Assembly (NCBI GenBank): GCA_963969495.1
Contig: OZ018326.1
Location: 1,692,631 to 1,756,630 of the forward strand
Source of the DNA: Ceratothoa steindachneri
Taxonomy: Eukaryota; Arthropoda; Malacostraca; Isopoda; Cymothoidae
Length of the DNA stretch: 64,000 bases
Direction: 5' to 3'
Part shown: positions 1-10,179 of the stretch, in pieces
Numbering within the stretch: the stretch's first letter is position 1
Layout: the number at the start of each line of letters is the position of its first letter
Position numbers and translations under genes: made by a program
The notes under the pieces: model-generated
Databases searched by the model: none
What the model saw: only the letters and a program-made list of their open reading frames with translations
What the model was told of the DNA's origin: nothing

Positions 1-450
1 GGGTCCACTGACGTTCCTACCATATAAAGGTTCAAAGGGTGCGAAATCTAATATACGCTGAAGGATTTGACGGTAGGCAAATATGGCTACCGGAAGGAAG
101 CGGTACCATTCAGTGGGCTGATCTGAACAAAACTTCCTGAGAATGGCCTTGAGGCTTCTATTTAGCCTCTCGCCTATTCCATTCCCATTAATTCGAAGGT
201 GAATTGTCGACCACGATCTTAGAGGATTTCCTTTGGTAGGACCACACGGGGAAAGATAGCAATATGAGCTTCGGCGTAGGATATGCTATCGGTTTTCTTG
301 AGGGGCACAGACTCGGAGAATCGGGTGACAAAATCGAAAAGCGTTAAAACGTAACTATGGCCTTACCTCGACGGGTAACTATGGCCTTACCTCAATGCCT
401 AATTGGGAGAAGGGTTCAGGCGCAGGTCATTCTCGTTCTTTTATTGCCGT
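1..450 (-). pseudogene. Integrase catalytic core of Gmr-1 (rve-type, broken)
   Basis: Sense reading finds the first acidic residue in LFDFVTRF (about 315-340), the second in DRGRQFT directly after a stop codon (about 195-215), and the third in GERLNRSLK (about 145-180). All three catalytic-triad positions are therefore still visible, though in different frames. WYRFLPVAIFAYR (72-111) and LYGRNVSGP (1-30) follow, as in gypsy-group integrases. An 18-nt segment is repeated at about 347-390 (taactatggccttacctc twice), a small tandem duplication that adds to the frame damage. The reading runs off the window at base 1. Confidence 0.75.
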
Positions 451-453
451 CTT

Positions 454-1005
454 TTAGTAAATGTCAAACGAACGACAATATCGCAGAATTTCGTCGGTCG
501 CGCCAGGACAATAAAAATATTTGATCCTCTGAGCGGTCTTCGTGTAGCTGAAGTGACTAGCAAATAGGCTATCGTGAGCCGTTTGAGAGATTGGAGTGAC
601 GTGGGAGTGGGGTACAAATAGTGTGCGGGCCCTAGTGTTGTTTTTCTCTGTGCAGATCTGATAGAGGAAGTCGTCCTTGATAAGGAATGAAATCACCTTA
701 TTCCTCCTATCGGTTTCGCGCGTTTTGTTCTGGGCTTTTGACCACAAGGGATGAAGAGACTCATATTCCCTCTGGCTTTTGGCAAAGTCATGGCTCATTG
801 CACTCTGGAATTCGGGGACACACGCGGGTTCCAGAGGTGTAGGGCCTTTCAGTTCCTTTGCGCGGAAACGGGTAGTAACGGGTTGAGCCACGAGGCAGCA
901 GAAACACTGGGTCACTAAAAAATTAGGACCGCACAAGCTTGATGGGCGCTGAAATGACTTCAGCCCAAACAGTGAAATATGCCCATACAATGTAGCAGTG
1001 AACAA
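454..1005 (-). pseudogene. Protease tail, linker and integrase H2C2 zinc finger of Gmr-1
   Basis: The 183-codon reading holds the end of the protease region, a charged linker containing PLWSKAQNKTRE, a stretch that corresponds to ISYQVTDALLYR in Gmr-2, then an H2C2 integrase zinc finger: HSHV and AHDSLFASHF supply histidines, and the cysteine end is eroded to RYCRSFDIY. The finger normally helps hold viral DNA ends in the integrase complex. The same linker occurs in Gmr-2 and Gmr-4 in the same place, between protease and integrase, which supports protease being followed directly by integrase in this family. Confidence 0.7.
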
Positions 1006-1345
1006 TGGCTAATTTATTGGTGCGCCCATGGGAATCATGCACTACGGCAAACTCATCGTGGTCCGGAACCACAGGGGGTAGTTAATCGGATACAACAATG
1101 CACGTGCACCCTGTATCACAGACGAGGGTTATGATCCAACACCCATTCACTGCTTCAGTTTCAAATTGGAGAGCCCCAGGGGTACCTTTATAGAACAAAA
1201 ATTTTACATGGTGGCCAGCAGTATGCGGCAGGTTTAAAAAAAGGGGGCTTCATTTTGCGACGGTGAGGGCGTAGAAGTGGCACTGATCTGGTGTACCTAG
1301 TGAGAAGGAGGGGTGGGGTGCTTCTAAACTGCGAGTTTTTAAGGC
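1006..1345 (-). pseudogene. Retropepsin (aspartic protease) of Gmr-1
   Basis: Sense reading gives LVCDTGCTC near 1105-1130, with the catalytic DTG triplet intact, then VVSD and a leucine/proline stretch equivalent to VVSDKLLPPV of Gmr-4. This is the active-site loop of a retrotransposon aspartic protease, which acts as a homodimer to cut the polyprotein. A stop codon follows VVSD and the frame changes before the YFTVWAEV segment that matches YFTGWADV in Gmr-4. It sits between the gag zinc knuckle and the integrase finger. Confidence 0.65.
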
Positions 1346-1349
1346 AATT

Positions 1350-2340
1350 TTACCTGACGTGACTCAAAACTCTACAAGAATAGCACACTATAGTCCTCCT
1401 GAGAAACGACGAAGCATAGGTGTTGTGATCAAAGGGCTTAACATCACAGTCGCCCGACGAGAAGAGAGGTTCAAGTTTGGTAGGCCTAGTAACCTTAACG
1501 AACCTATTACCATTACTAGGAACAAATTTGTTCGTGCTAGCTTTGGATTTAGGAAATGAGAGTTCAGATTTCTTCTCTTCTTTCGGAGAGCGGTTGTGGC
1601 TAGCCGCGTAAACCTCTGCTTCCTCGATGGATTCCTTGAAAGTACGGCACCTCCGGTCCTTCACAAAGGATCTGAATTCAGAAGAAATTGTTCCTTGATG
1701 ATGAAATCGACACGGGCGTCGTATTCATGAGGCACCTTGGACGTGTCTTTCCAAAAATTAAAGTGACGCTGTAGGTAGTAGCCGAACTGTCGGAAGGCCT
1801 GGTTTGGTTAAAGGCTACAGCACGTCAATTTAGCTCGGTAGAAGTCAGGGATCATGTTATAAACGGCGAGAAAATGGGCTTTTAACTTTGACTAATTAAT
1901 TGTTGCGTTTGATGGGAGGAAAATAAAAATTACCTGAGTTGGGAGCTCAGCAGGAACGATAATTGTACTACGCCGTCCGTCTGGATGTCACACGGGTTTA
2001 CCTCAAAAATCTTTTCGAAATGGGCAAGATAAGACCTGAGGTCTTCACCTTCTTCAAAGACGGGGAGTTTTATGGTCGCACACTGCGGTACGTCTAGTCT
2101 AGAACCTAAGGAGTTTATGGAGAGTGTCTTGTTCCTAGCTCTGCTCATCTCCACTTCGTGAGAGCGAATTATTTCTCCTTCTTCTGATACCTTTTCTTCT
2201 CTTCTTTCGGCTCTTTCTCTTCTTTCTTCTTCTTGGATGTAGGCTATTAGATCTTTGCCACGGAGTCCAAGTGACTCACCTTGGGTCTGGAAAATTTCAA
2301 ACGATGACATGACGCTGGTTTTAAGTGATGGACACAACAA
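1350..2340 (-). pseudogene. Gag of Gmr-1 (capsid and single CCHC knuckle)
   Basis: The start at 2340 opens a 136-codon reading: a short N-terminal segment (around LGLRGKDLIAYI), a glutamate/arginine-rich coiled-coil-like stretch, then KLPVFEEGEDLRSYLAHFEK, which is the capsid start of SCAN-like gypsy gags. A second reading (1664-1350) holds the capsid end (FKESIEEAEVYAAS), a basic linker and a decayed knuckle CYSCRVLSHVR that has lost its last cysteine. The part between (1665-1930) has the same content broken by frameshifts. Gag assembles the retrotransposon particle and binds RNA. Equivalent segments occur in Gmr-2 and Gmr-4. Confidence 0.7.
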
Positions 2341-2844
2341 TAAGAATTAAATTAACGCACGAGGATGAATATGGAGAAATTATGGTTTTCTTTACGCACG
2401 AACGGGAGTGCGATTAGTTTTGATAAACAAACGAAAACAGGAACAAAAAGGGTGCAAAGCTTCTGCGAGAGAGCTTTTGGGTCGAGATTTCTCTGTGATT
2501 GAGAGGAGAGTTACAGCACTCCGGGCACAGTAATACGAAGAATAATACTATTTATACTATACCTTCAACTTACGGCACGAGATGAGACCTTGAAGGACAA
2601 CAACTCAATTCCGCGCGGGAAGAAAATTAATATTAAACATGGTTAATCGACAATCTTCACAAAAAAATAATAAATGGGAACGGGAACAAATACACTTCTC
2701 AAGTAGGTAAGCAATACTTATTTCTCACGTTTTAAAATCCCGAACCGGAACCAATGAGAGCAAACAATTAACAATTAAACCAAGGTTAACCAAAAGATTG
2801 ATCAAATTTTAATCAATTGATTGACCAAGATTATCCACAATAAA

Positions 2845-2854
2845 CCTAACACCA
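2845..2854 (-). promoter_or_regulatory. Primer-binding site of Gmr-1 (tRNA-Leu type)
   Basis: The plus strand reads CCTAACACCA just before the LTR, which is the sequence of a tRNA 3' end; the minus (sense) strand is its complement. Gmr-2 has CCTGACACCA and Gmr-4 has CTGACACCA in the same place. The 3' end of animal tRNA-Leu(CAG/CAA) with its CCA tail is CCTGACACCA, so tRNA-Leu is the likely primer. This copy has one change. Confidence 0.65.
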
Positions 2855-2960
2855 GTTTAATATATAATATATATTAGTATATATGTCGTGAAGTAGAGTC
2901 AAGTTCAACCCTTTCTGCGTTTATCAGCATAGACAGATGACGGCTATGTGCGTGGGAGAT
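2855..2960 (-). repeat. Start of the 5' LTR of Gmr-1 (outer limit not found)
   Basis: The LTR must begin next to the primer-binding site. The first bases (AT-rich, then tatatatgtcgtgaag) resemble the LTR start of Gmr-2 (catagatgtcgtaggg at 8175) and of Gmr-4 (tgtgtgtcgtagaatt). The far end cannot be placed, because no second LTR of this copy lies in the window. Confidence 0.45.
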
Positions 2961-5004
2961 TTATAATATAGACATAGTGTAAATTATCCGAATTTGGGGT
3001 TGGCCAAATAGTCGGCTATCTTGTAGAGTTCGGGACAATAGAAAAACGGGTACAAAAATAACTTTACTAATATGAAAATTAATTTTCTTTTTACAAAGGT
3101 AAAAAGGGTGATTGAAACAAGCTATATAACACATTAGACGTACACGAGTCTTAGCGACTAAAAGAGGACGGTAACCGTGCACACAAACGAACAATACTGA
3201 CCGAAGGGTAGCTCGACTGATCTTGAGTGTACACTAAACCGATGATGCAGGCTTACATTCTGGAAGGGGGGGGGGGCTAGTCGAGAGAGCGCTTGTATAG
3301 GAGATTTGCGCGAACTATTAACTGGAAGATTTAGTCCGAGGGAGTAATCCTTGCTTTTGAGCAAAGTTCAAGGAATAGTCTCTTGTCAATGACTACTAAC
3401 GGGATGAAATTACATCTTGCCTTCTGGTTTAGAACACCGAGTCAAGACCGAGCGCGTTGCGTTTGAGGAGCTGGCACTAACCACTACGGGGCAGACTCAC
3501 GCGAAGTAAACGAGAATACGCGAAGACTGAGGGGTTCTGCGAGGAATTGTGCAGAGTCTAACGGGACGCTAATATGGGACGAACGGGGAAGTGCAGGCGG
3601 CGAATACTACCTTCCAACTCTAGCGCCGGAGGATTTTTAGTGCAGGGGAATGGGGGTTTCCCTCCGACCGGTTAGAAGGAAAGAGTTACAGGGTACAGCG
3701 TATCGGCAGGCGACGGAAGTATCGCACTTTGAGCACGATCGCAGGAAAGTTCCTGTCCCGGCAAGGCAACACTTTGTCCCGGTCACACCCGAACCTTTTT
3801 GGGCTCTCAAGCTTGCCACGGCTTTCTCCGATGGCGGGCTTTCAAGCTACCACGGCGTCTCATAATTTCTCACTTCCATTAGCCCAGTCGAAAAGGGTCG
3901 ACCAGGTATCTGTTTTCTCTCTCTCTCTCTCTCTCTCACTGATCTCTGACAGGGTACAAGTTACAAAGGAGGAATGAAAATTTTGTCAAAGGCTAATTTA
4001 GCGAACACACCCAAGTGTTCAAGATTAGCTTCTCAACCACTGACATAGAACAAAAAACGACGACGGACGGGCTCTTGGCTTTCAATATAAAGACACTCGT
4101 ACACAGGTGACGCTGAGCAGGTTAAAAGATCAGGGAAACTCGCGTAAACCTAATTCACTGGAGGATTGAAATACGGTGAGTAAACGCGGAGCTGCAAAGT
4201 TGAACTTGCCAGATTCCTTCTTCTTTAACCTCAAGGACAAATGAGCGAGGGAGTACTCCAGTCGTTTAACGAAGTCGATACTCGAGCGATAGATGCTTGC
4301 CCGTGTCTATCGTCTGTTGGCTGGAAATCTAGCCTTAGATACGAGCAAGGCCGGGTAGATTTGACCCATCGCGTTCGTAGCTGGAAGCTGTTGGGAGCCG
4401 AGGCATGATGTAGGAGACTGCACGTGACTGATAGCCAAGACGGGGCTGTATTGTAGTGATTTCTCAAAGCTCTCCTCGAAGTATTTATACTGCATCGGCG
4501 GAACCGGGTTGCTAGGCGCCCCCCAAAGGAGGCAGGGTCTCTCATTAGACTTAGCGTGCTATGGGGGGCTAGACTCGGCGGCCTCACAGCTTGGCGCAAA
4601 GGTCCTTGGCGCAGTGGGTTTGGCACAGATCAGACCGTGTGACTGCGAGGAATGGAACCAAAACGGATTACGCGGTCTCGCGAAAATCGCGCGCCTCCCT
4701 TGGGGCTTTCCAGCCGTGCAGTAATATATCTTCTCAGGCTCCACAAGTAGACGTTGTGGTATAGTGGGGGGCAGGGGTAAACCTTCTTTCTCTCTGACAT
4801 CTCCTTTCCTCTCAAGATGGAGTTTCCGAAGAAAGTGACATCAGACTAAGATCGGCTAATTACACGGGTAAATTTCCCATCGAGCCACAATTACAAAAGA
4901 GATGGTACCGGCTACTCTGCCGCAAAAAAAAGGTCCAATAAAGGGTACTCAGGAAATGCTCGGTATTTCCATTACCCAACACATCAAGAAAAAAAAATAA
5001 ATAA
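2961..5004. other. No gene seen; probably LTR or solo-LTR remains
   Basis: Short open readings here share no recognisable motif and overlap each other on both strands. Composition is mixed, with CpG-containing blocks at 3440-3660 and 4500-4720, unlike the AT-rich flanks. The stretch lies between the 5' side of Gmr-1 and the 3' side of Gmr-2, where LTRs are expected, but I could not match two copies of anything in it. It holds the (CT)n tract at 3916-3937. Confidence 0.4.
3916..3937. repeat. (CT)n microsatellite
   Basis: About 11 uninterrupted CT units. Confidence 0.9.
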
Positions 5005-5445
5005 CATTAATAATATAATAAGAAATACAGAATATTTATTAATAGCCGGGGAAAACTTATTCTCGTTAACCACGGGCTTACAAACAAGTATTAAACAAAG
5101 AGTCTCGGAATACAAAAAAAGCTAAATACTAACAGGGTAACTCATAACAAATATATACACAATAAAGAAAATAAAAAAATAATGGCACATATCCTTATAA
5201 GGCATTATACAAAATAGAAGAATAATATAACAATAAGATAGACAGGAATAGTTATCAATAGCTTAGGTCATCATAGTCTCCATTACCAGGGGCTTGCATA
5301 CAAGGATGTTAAAAAAAAAGAAGAAAGGTTACACAATAGAAAAAAAGGTACATACAAACAGGGTAATTCATCCAAAATATATACACAATAATAAGAAAAA
5401 ATAATGGCACATATTCTTTTAAGGCATTACACAAATCTACGAGAA
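5005..5445. repeat. AT-rich tandem duplication, unit about 226 bp
   Basis: The series gggctt-aca, aacagggtaa, atatatacacaata, ataatggcacatat and aaggcatta occurs twice in the same order. The aacagggtaa anchor is at 5131 and again at 5357, an offset of 226. The copies differ by many substitutions and small indels, so the duplication is old. It lies just beyond the truncated integrase of Gmr-2 and may be that element's 3' untranslated region. Confidence 0.75.
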
Positions 5446-5535
5446 TTTTTGTGGAATATATACAAAAATAATCCAATTATTCTTCAACGGCACGCTATCC
5501 TCAAACCGAAGGGCAAAATTAACTAAAGTTAGCAC

Positions 5536-5790
5536 GTGACTGTGTCCTTCACTCGACAGGGGCTATATTGGACCGACGAGATTAATCGCGACACTGGAAA
5601 ACGGCTTTTAGATTAGGGGTCGTCCTTGCAACGGTGCGGGATTAACTCGTCCTTTGACGGCAGTTTTTGGCATATATGGCACGCCCTGTAGTAGCGAAGG
5701 ATTTCTTCATGGGTGCCTGGCCAAGAAAAATATTTAAAGATTAACTGGGTGGTCATCGTGTGGCTAAAATGGTCTGAAAATAGGCTGTCA
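5536..5790 (-). pseudogene. Integrase finger and start of core, Gmr-2
   Basis: Sense reading gives an AHDSLFSDHFSH histidine part, a YFSWPG core and CHICQ with the two cysteines of the H2C2 finger, then a segment corresponding to RVAIDLIGPIQ of Gmr-4 read as SRLISSVQYS after a frameshift. The remainder of the integrase is missing after about 5536. Stops interrupt the reading. The cysteine pair is better kept here than in Gmr-1. Confidence 0.6.
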
Positions 5791-6226
5791 TGGGCAGTGG
5801 TTAAAATGTGACGAGCGTGCGAACGCGGGACACGTAACTAGCGTCGTGGATTTACCGTTATTTAAGCACGCACGGTAAAGTAAGGCATCCGTAACTTGGT
5901 AGGAGATCACCTTCTTTTCTCTGGTGGCTTCTTGTTCTTTTGATTGGGCCTTAGCCCACAGGAAACGGAGGGAATCACGTGATAACGCGGGACACGTAAC
6001 TCGCTTGGAGGATTTATGTACTGTTATTTGAGCACGCACGGTAAAGTAAGGCATCCGTAACTTGGTAGGAGATCACCTTGTCTCCTCGTGTGGCTTCTTT
6101 TTCTTTTGACTGGGCCTTAGCCCACAGTGAACGGAGGAAATCGCAGTTCTTTTGTTTTCCTGCCAAGTGTTCAGTCATGACCTCTTTAAATTCTGAAGAA
6201 CGTGAGGTTTCTAGTGGTGAAGGCAT
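5791..6226 (-). pseudogene. PR-IN linker of Gmr-2 carrying an internal tandem duplication
   Basis: Two readings (6226-6014 and 6054-5788) both contain LWAKAQSKE followed by KVISYQVTDALLYRAC, the linker that leads into the integrase finger. The second is a tandem copy of the first with an offset of 162-166 bp. An intact element has one copy, so this insertion would add about 55 residues before the integrase finger. The copies differ at roughly one base in ten, so the duplication is not recent. Confidence 0.7.
5822..6150. repeat. Tandem duplication, 162-166 bp unit
   Basis: aacgcgggacacgtaact starts at 5822 and 5984; gtaaagtaaggcatccgtaa starts at 5875 and 6041; the block around gggccttagcccacag is at about 5944 and 6112. 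The changing offset shows small indels between the copies. Confidence 0.85.
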
Positions 6227-6240
6227 CTTCGAATCTTATA

Positions 6241-6590
6241 CTACTTGCAAACGGGTAACCAGAGGTTGGGCCACGGTGTTGGGGAGACCCGTGGGCACTG
6301 GCAAATGAGGACGAAGCAGGGGCTGATATTACTTCTGCCCAGCAGGGAAGTACGCACAATCAATGTAATGCTTAACGATGGGTAACCAATGGCGCGCCCC
6401 AAGTAGTCGTGCACGACGTCGAATTTATTATGGTTTAGGGATACTAGCGGAAGCAGCTTGTCCGACACCACTATGCAGGTACACCCGGTATCTCTGACAA
6501 GAGTATAGACACGGCTGTCATTAATCGTTCTGGAATCGAACTTAAGGCCTCAAGGGGTATTATTGTCAAACAAGAAGTTTACCTTGTCTC
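6241..6590 (-). pseudogene. Retropepsin of Gmr-2
   Basis: The sense reading contains LVRDTGCTCIVVSDKLLP (about 6500-6450) with the DTG catalytic triplet intact, so this is the best protease active site in the window. The reading continues into a segment equivalent to FPVIRCHVQCKYFTGW of Gmr-4 (here YPSLSITLIV after a frameshift), then ends in the linker. It lies between the gag knuckle and the linker, as in the sister copies. Confidence 0.65.
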
Positions 6591-7740
6591 AACCGGGACC
6601 TGAGGTGCTCGGGGGGAGTAGAAGATTCCTACGGTATTGATGGATGGCAGACGTGGCACAGATCAAGTGTACCTGGTGCGAAGAGTTATTCCTAAACTGA
6701 GAGTTTTGGGGGCAGTTCGTTTTCACGTGACCTCCTACACCACAAGAAAAACCAATGTTGGGTCTCCAGGGAAAAAATGACGTAGGGGGGCCTGAAGAGA
6801 ACGGTTTTACATCCCGGTGTTGGGAAGAAAAGAGTGGTTTTGGCTTTGACGGCCGAATTGCGTTGGCAAACTTGTTTCCATTTTGTGGGAAGAATTTACC
6901 TTTGTTTGGCTTAGGCTTGGGGAAAGGGTGGTCGTTTTCTTCCCTCTTTTCGGATAAAAATTGTTGCTTGCTGAATAAATGTCGGCCTCTTCTATACACT
7001 CTTTGAATGTGAGGCACCGCCCGTCTTTTAAGAAAGATCTGATTTCACCCGAAAGAGCGGCCAACAACTGGTCTCTCAGAAAGAAGTCAACAAGGGCATC
7101 GTAGTCATGCCGTATTTTAGAACCATCAAGCCAAAAGTGGAATTGACGCTGGAGGGTGTACACAAACTAACGGTAAGTTCGAGCTGGCTGTAGGCGGGCA
7201 TGTCTGAATTTTGATCGGTAAAAGTCTGGGCTCTTATTGTAAGCTGCTAGTAACTCCAATTTTAGGGTCGAATAATTAATTGTTGCCTACGAGGCAAGTG
7301 ATATGAATATATCTCGTAGATGGGAATTTAGCAAGGACAACAATTAAGCCACTCCATCTGCCTCGATGTCCCAATGGTTGATTTCGAAGATCTTCTCGAA
7401 GTGGATTAAGAAGGCTCCGAAATCCTCGCCTTTTTTTAAAACCAGAAGCTTAACAGACGCGTTAGGGGAAACTTCGTACTTCTAGCTGATGGACAGCATC
7501 TAGTTCCTGGTCATACTCGATTCAAGTTCATGAAGGCGGATTTTTCCCTTTATTCCTGTTCTTCTCTCTCCCTTCTTTCTTCTCGTTCTTCTGTTTCGCT
7601 TATTTATTCTCGTCCCTTCTCTCCTCTTTCTCTTTCGATCATTTTCTTCTCTCGATTACAAGCTAAGAGGTCCTTGCCGTTGATCCCAAGCGGCTCTCCT
7701 TGCAACTTAAACGTATTAAATAATGAGGATATTTTATCGC
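6591..7740 (-). pseudogene. Gag of Gmr-2 (capsid and CCHC knuckle)
   Basis: At the N-terminal end (about 7740-7690) the codon matching the Gmr-1 start ATG appears to be ATA, followed by LQGEPLGINGKDLLAC, equivalent to LGLRGKDLIAY of Gmr-1. A coiled-coil-like ER-rich stretch and the capsid entry FGAFLIHFEKIFEIN (about 7400) follow. A 118-codon reading (7163-6807) is the capsid C-terminal part (RDQLLAALSGEIRSFLKD). The overlapping reading 7017-6589 holds the knuckle FSCGVGGHVKTNCPQ, in which the first cysteine is phenylalanine. Broken, not functional. Confidence 0.65.
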
Positions 7741-7790
7741 ATTCAACCAGCTTTCAAGAAACGAACAGGGGAAGTACTGGTAGGCTTTGA

Positions 7791-8152
7791 CGGACCGACG
7801 ATTCTTCACTTAAAATCAAACAAACAGCTATAATTATTTCGCACGGCGCGAATTCTTAATTATACTTTAAATATTCACTCCGGAATTTTAGCGAGAGACT
7901 GTGTTGCCTAATACGAATGAAAAAAATGATAACACAATGCAAGACGTTTGATGAGGTCTGGAAAAATTAAAGTTTCACACGGTCAAAAAACTCAATACAA
8001 AATATACACACAAAAGGGGTAAATGGGAAATGGTTAATGTCTTTTTTACAGTTTTTAAAACAAGAAACCTTTATATAGGAGAATAATACCCAATAGAATC
8101 TGTTACAATTCTAAAAGAAATGACATCAAATACTGCGGATGAACCTACAAAA
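7791..8152 (-). other. 5' untranslated region of Gmr-2; no gene seen
   Basis: AT-rich stretch between the gag start and the primer-binding site. I see no motif beyond its position. Confidence 0.4.
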
Positions 8153-8162
8153 CCTGACACCA
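8153..8162 (-). promoter_or_regulatory. Primer-binding site of Gmr-2 (tRNA-Leu type)
   Basis: The plus strand reads CCTGACACCA exactly, the 3' end of animal tRNA-Leu(CAG/CAA) including CCA. The LTR begins at 8163. Confidence 0.75.
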
Positions 8163-8214
8163 GAATATAATATACATAGATGTCGTAGGGTCACCGTGAT
8201 GAGGGCGCCGCAGG
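8163..8214 (-). repeat. Truncated 5' LTR stub of Gmr-2
   Basis: About 50 bases of LTR (gaatataatatac, then gatgtcgtaggg) remain before LINE reverse-transcriptase sequence starts. The break marks either a LINE insertion or a recombination junction. Confidence 0.5.
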
Positions 8215-8690
8215 AAGATGTTGGGTTCTAGGGGGAAGGGGGGACTTTATCTCTCTGACAGTCATTATAGGGTGTACGGACGAACCGAAGTTTCTGCTCT
8301 CTGCGGGCCTCCCGCAGGGGTGGTGTCTGTCTCCCATTCTCTACACAACTCACATCGCAGATATCCCAGCCCCTTCGAACCCCTCTTCCCTCAACGTTCG
8401 ATTGGCTGATGATTTCAACCAAATAATCACCATTCCATAAAGGAAGGCGCCAATGCAAGCTCGTATTACAGCAGCAGAAATTGAAAAACTAAACATCTAC
8501 GAGGCACAATGGAAGATTCGAATGACCGCGAAAAGTTCAAAGTAGTCCCTATCGGTAGAAGGCTACTAGCAGATGTCATGGTGGGGGAAACACGCTATGC
8601 ATACATGACGAAGTGCAATGTACTCGGAATGAGGATTACCTCAACCGGGTACATGAAACTATATCCGCAAGAGTTTAAATAGAACTAGAC
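8215..8690 (+). pseudogene. LINE reverse transcriptase fragment
   Basis: The plus-strand reading has AGLPQGWCLSPILYT (RT palm motif PQGxxLSPxLY), VRLADDFNQII (the xADD catalytic motif) and ITAAEIEKLNIYEAQWKIR. It aligns with the LINE-A/B/C group at 39.8-58.3 kb (ISAAEIANINKFERKWK in LINE-C). Stops and frame changes follow, and homology ends near 8690 where Gmr-3 gag begins. It is a 5'- and 3'-truncated piece of about 470 bp. Confidence 0.7.
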
Positions 8691-9035
8691 CTTTTCTCCA
8701 AAGAAAGGTGGGTATCCTCAGAAACCCCAGCAGACGAATCACCCTAAATTTATCAAGACCTCCGGACCCCTCAAACACAAATTCTTTTCATCTAAGGATC
8801 AGGGAGAAATTAAGCGCCTAATTAATCTAACCCCATCGTCCTCGTCATACCCCAGAAACCCCGTTACGTGTTTTAATTCTGGCACCCCAGGTCACATTAG
8901 CTTTCATTTCTTCCAAAATTCAAGGCTTAGATCGTCCTCGAGTCAACATCACCGCATATCTCCCCCAAGAACAACCTCCTGCTTCAGCGCCTCCTTCGTC
9001 CACAGCGAATTCCCCTGACCGAAAGGCGAACTTTT
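8691..9035 (+). pseudogene. Gag C-terminal region of Gmr-3
   Basis: The reading is basic and proline-rich and carries the degenerate knuckle CFNSGTPGHISFHFF. It matches CYSCGSPGHYKFQC of Gmr-4 but has lost two cysteines. A stop follows near 9016. The upstream capsid is absent, replaced by LINE sequence. Confidence 0.55.
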
Positions 9036-9442
9036 TGTTTAATAAGAGTTCTCCCAGCGGAATAAAATTCGAGACTGGATCCGTAACTGGTTGCCGAGTC
9101 TCAACTTTGGTACGCGATACGGAGTGCAACTGAATCGTCGTCTCAGATAAATTGCTTCCCTAAATCAGCCACCAGCACAAGAGGTTCGCGATCATCCAGG
9201 ACATTCTGAGTAAAACAAACATGTTCCCCATAGTCAGATGTCACATCCAGTGTCAGTACTTGACTGGTTGGACCGATGTAGTTGCAGTGTCTATCAAATT
9301 TTGTTCTGTCTTAATAGGCCAGAGCAAGCAGCTCTCAACAAATAAGGTGGCTCAGCCAGTAGTCACTCGGATTCAAGCACCTAAGAGGTCAACAGCCCTG
9401 ACCCCTATCTCCGGTCGAGAACCCGGAATACTAAGAGCTTAA
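9036..9442 (+). pseudogene. Retropepsin and linker of Gmr-3
   Basis: The reading gives TLVRDTECN, then IVVSDKLLP. The active-site DTG has become DTE (codons at 9115-9123), and a stop follows the CN. From 9221 the frame is open for 73 codons with FPIVRCHIQCQYLTGWTDV and a SIKFCSVLIGQ end, nearly identical in pattern to Gmr-4. A dead protease followed directly by the integrase linker, again without RT in between. Confidence 0.65.
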
Positions 9443-10115
9443 TTCCCAAGCCTTCTCTACCGTCCGGAAGGACTGTACGACGTTCCACCCCCTGTTGGAG
9501 AAGGCAGCGAAGAACGAAGTAGAATCGGTTCGCGGCAACAAACGAATAAGATACGTGGTGGAAAATTCACTACTATTCCGGACGACGGCTGAAGTAACTT
9601 TCCCGTCGGATAAGTCTTGTGCATTTCCAGGTGTTACTCTCAACGAGTATTAAAAATGGCAAATGATGGCTTATTGGCTGGACATTTCCGTCACAACAAA
9701 ACTTCTGTACGTATTTTTAAATACTTCTTTTGGTCCGGCGCTGCTAACGAGATCGCCGTATACTGCCTTCATGCAAAGTGTGCCAGAAGGCCCCTGCTAA
9801 AGGCCGGGTACCGATTTTCCTGCAAAAACCCCCAGTCATTTCTGAGCCCTTCTTCAGAGGGGTCCGAGACCTTGTTGGGCACTTCAATCCCCCGTCTAGA
9901 GAAGGGTACTTTTATATTCTCACCTTGTTAGACTGCGCCACAGGTTTCCACGACGCAGTTACCCTGAGGAAAATTGACAGTATTGCCTGGGCAGAAGCCC
10001 TCATCTCCATTTTTTCCTGAGTCAGCATCCCTGAAGAAATCCTTTCAGATAGAGGTCATCAATTCACGCCGGAACTTAAAATGGCTTCCCAAGACATGTT
10101 TTCTTTTGGGATCAT
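9443..10115 (+). pseudogene. Integrase of Gmr-3 (finger and half of core)
   Basis: Linker remains at 9443-9640. The H2C2 finger region has DGLLAGHFRHNKTSVRIF and YFFWSGAA (9660-9760), then CARRPLLKA. A core segment at 9778-10020 contains VISEPFFRGVRDLVG and LTLLDCATGFHDAV with the first catalytic aspartate. ILSDRGHQFTPEL after a frame change gives the second aspartate (about 10040-10080). The third (glutamate) motif is missing because homology ends near 10115. Confidence 0.7.
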
Positions 10116-10163
10116 TTATTTTTTTTGCACTTAAGTTCTTCCCCTCCCCGTCCTATTAGCACC

Positions 10164-10178
10164 TTTAGGAGGGAAGAA
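10164..10178 (+). promoter_or_regulatory. Candidate polypurine tract
   Basis: TTTAGGAGGGAAGAA directly precedes TGTAGGGG at 10180, the expected arrangement for plus-strand priming next to a 3' LTR. Confidence 0.5.
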
Positions 10179-10179
10179 A

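Larger units (their letters stand above)
1..2960 (-). mobile_element. Gmr-1: degraded Ty3/gypsy-type LTR retrotransposon, gag-PR-IN portion
   Basis: Read on the minus strand, the domains run gag (2340 to 1350), retropepsin (about 1345 to 1006), integrase zinc finger (1005 to 454) and integrase core (450 to 1), then leave the window. No reverse transcriptase or RNase H lies between protease and integrase. This fits the integrase-first order seen complete in Gmr-4 (10523-16941). A tRNA-Leu-like primer-binding site lies at 2845-2854, so the 5' LTR starts near 2855. Frameshifts and stops throughout make it a pseudogene. RT and RNase H, if kept, would lie beyond base 1. Confidence 0.8.
5530..8215 (-). 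mobile_element. Gmr-2: degraded Gmr-type LTR retrotransposon, gag-PR-IN portion
   Basis: Minus-strand order is LTR stub (8214-8163), primer-binding site (8162-8153), gag (about 7740 to 6600), protease (about 6590 to 6241), linker, and integrase finger with the first part of the core (to about 5536). It stops inside the integrase, and the AT-rich duplication follows. The LTR is cut off at about 8214, where a LINE fragment begins. Domain sequences are closest to Gmr-4 and Gmr-1. Confidence 0.75.

Noticed and set aside
3158..4815. Several 60-130 codon open readings on both strands between Gmr-1 and Gmr-2
   Set aside because: They overlap on opposite strands, have no domain pattern and no repeat of family motifs; expected by chance in a GC-richer non-coding segment.
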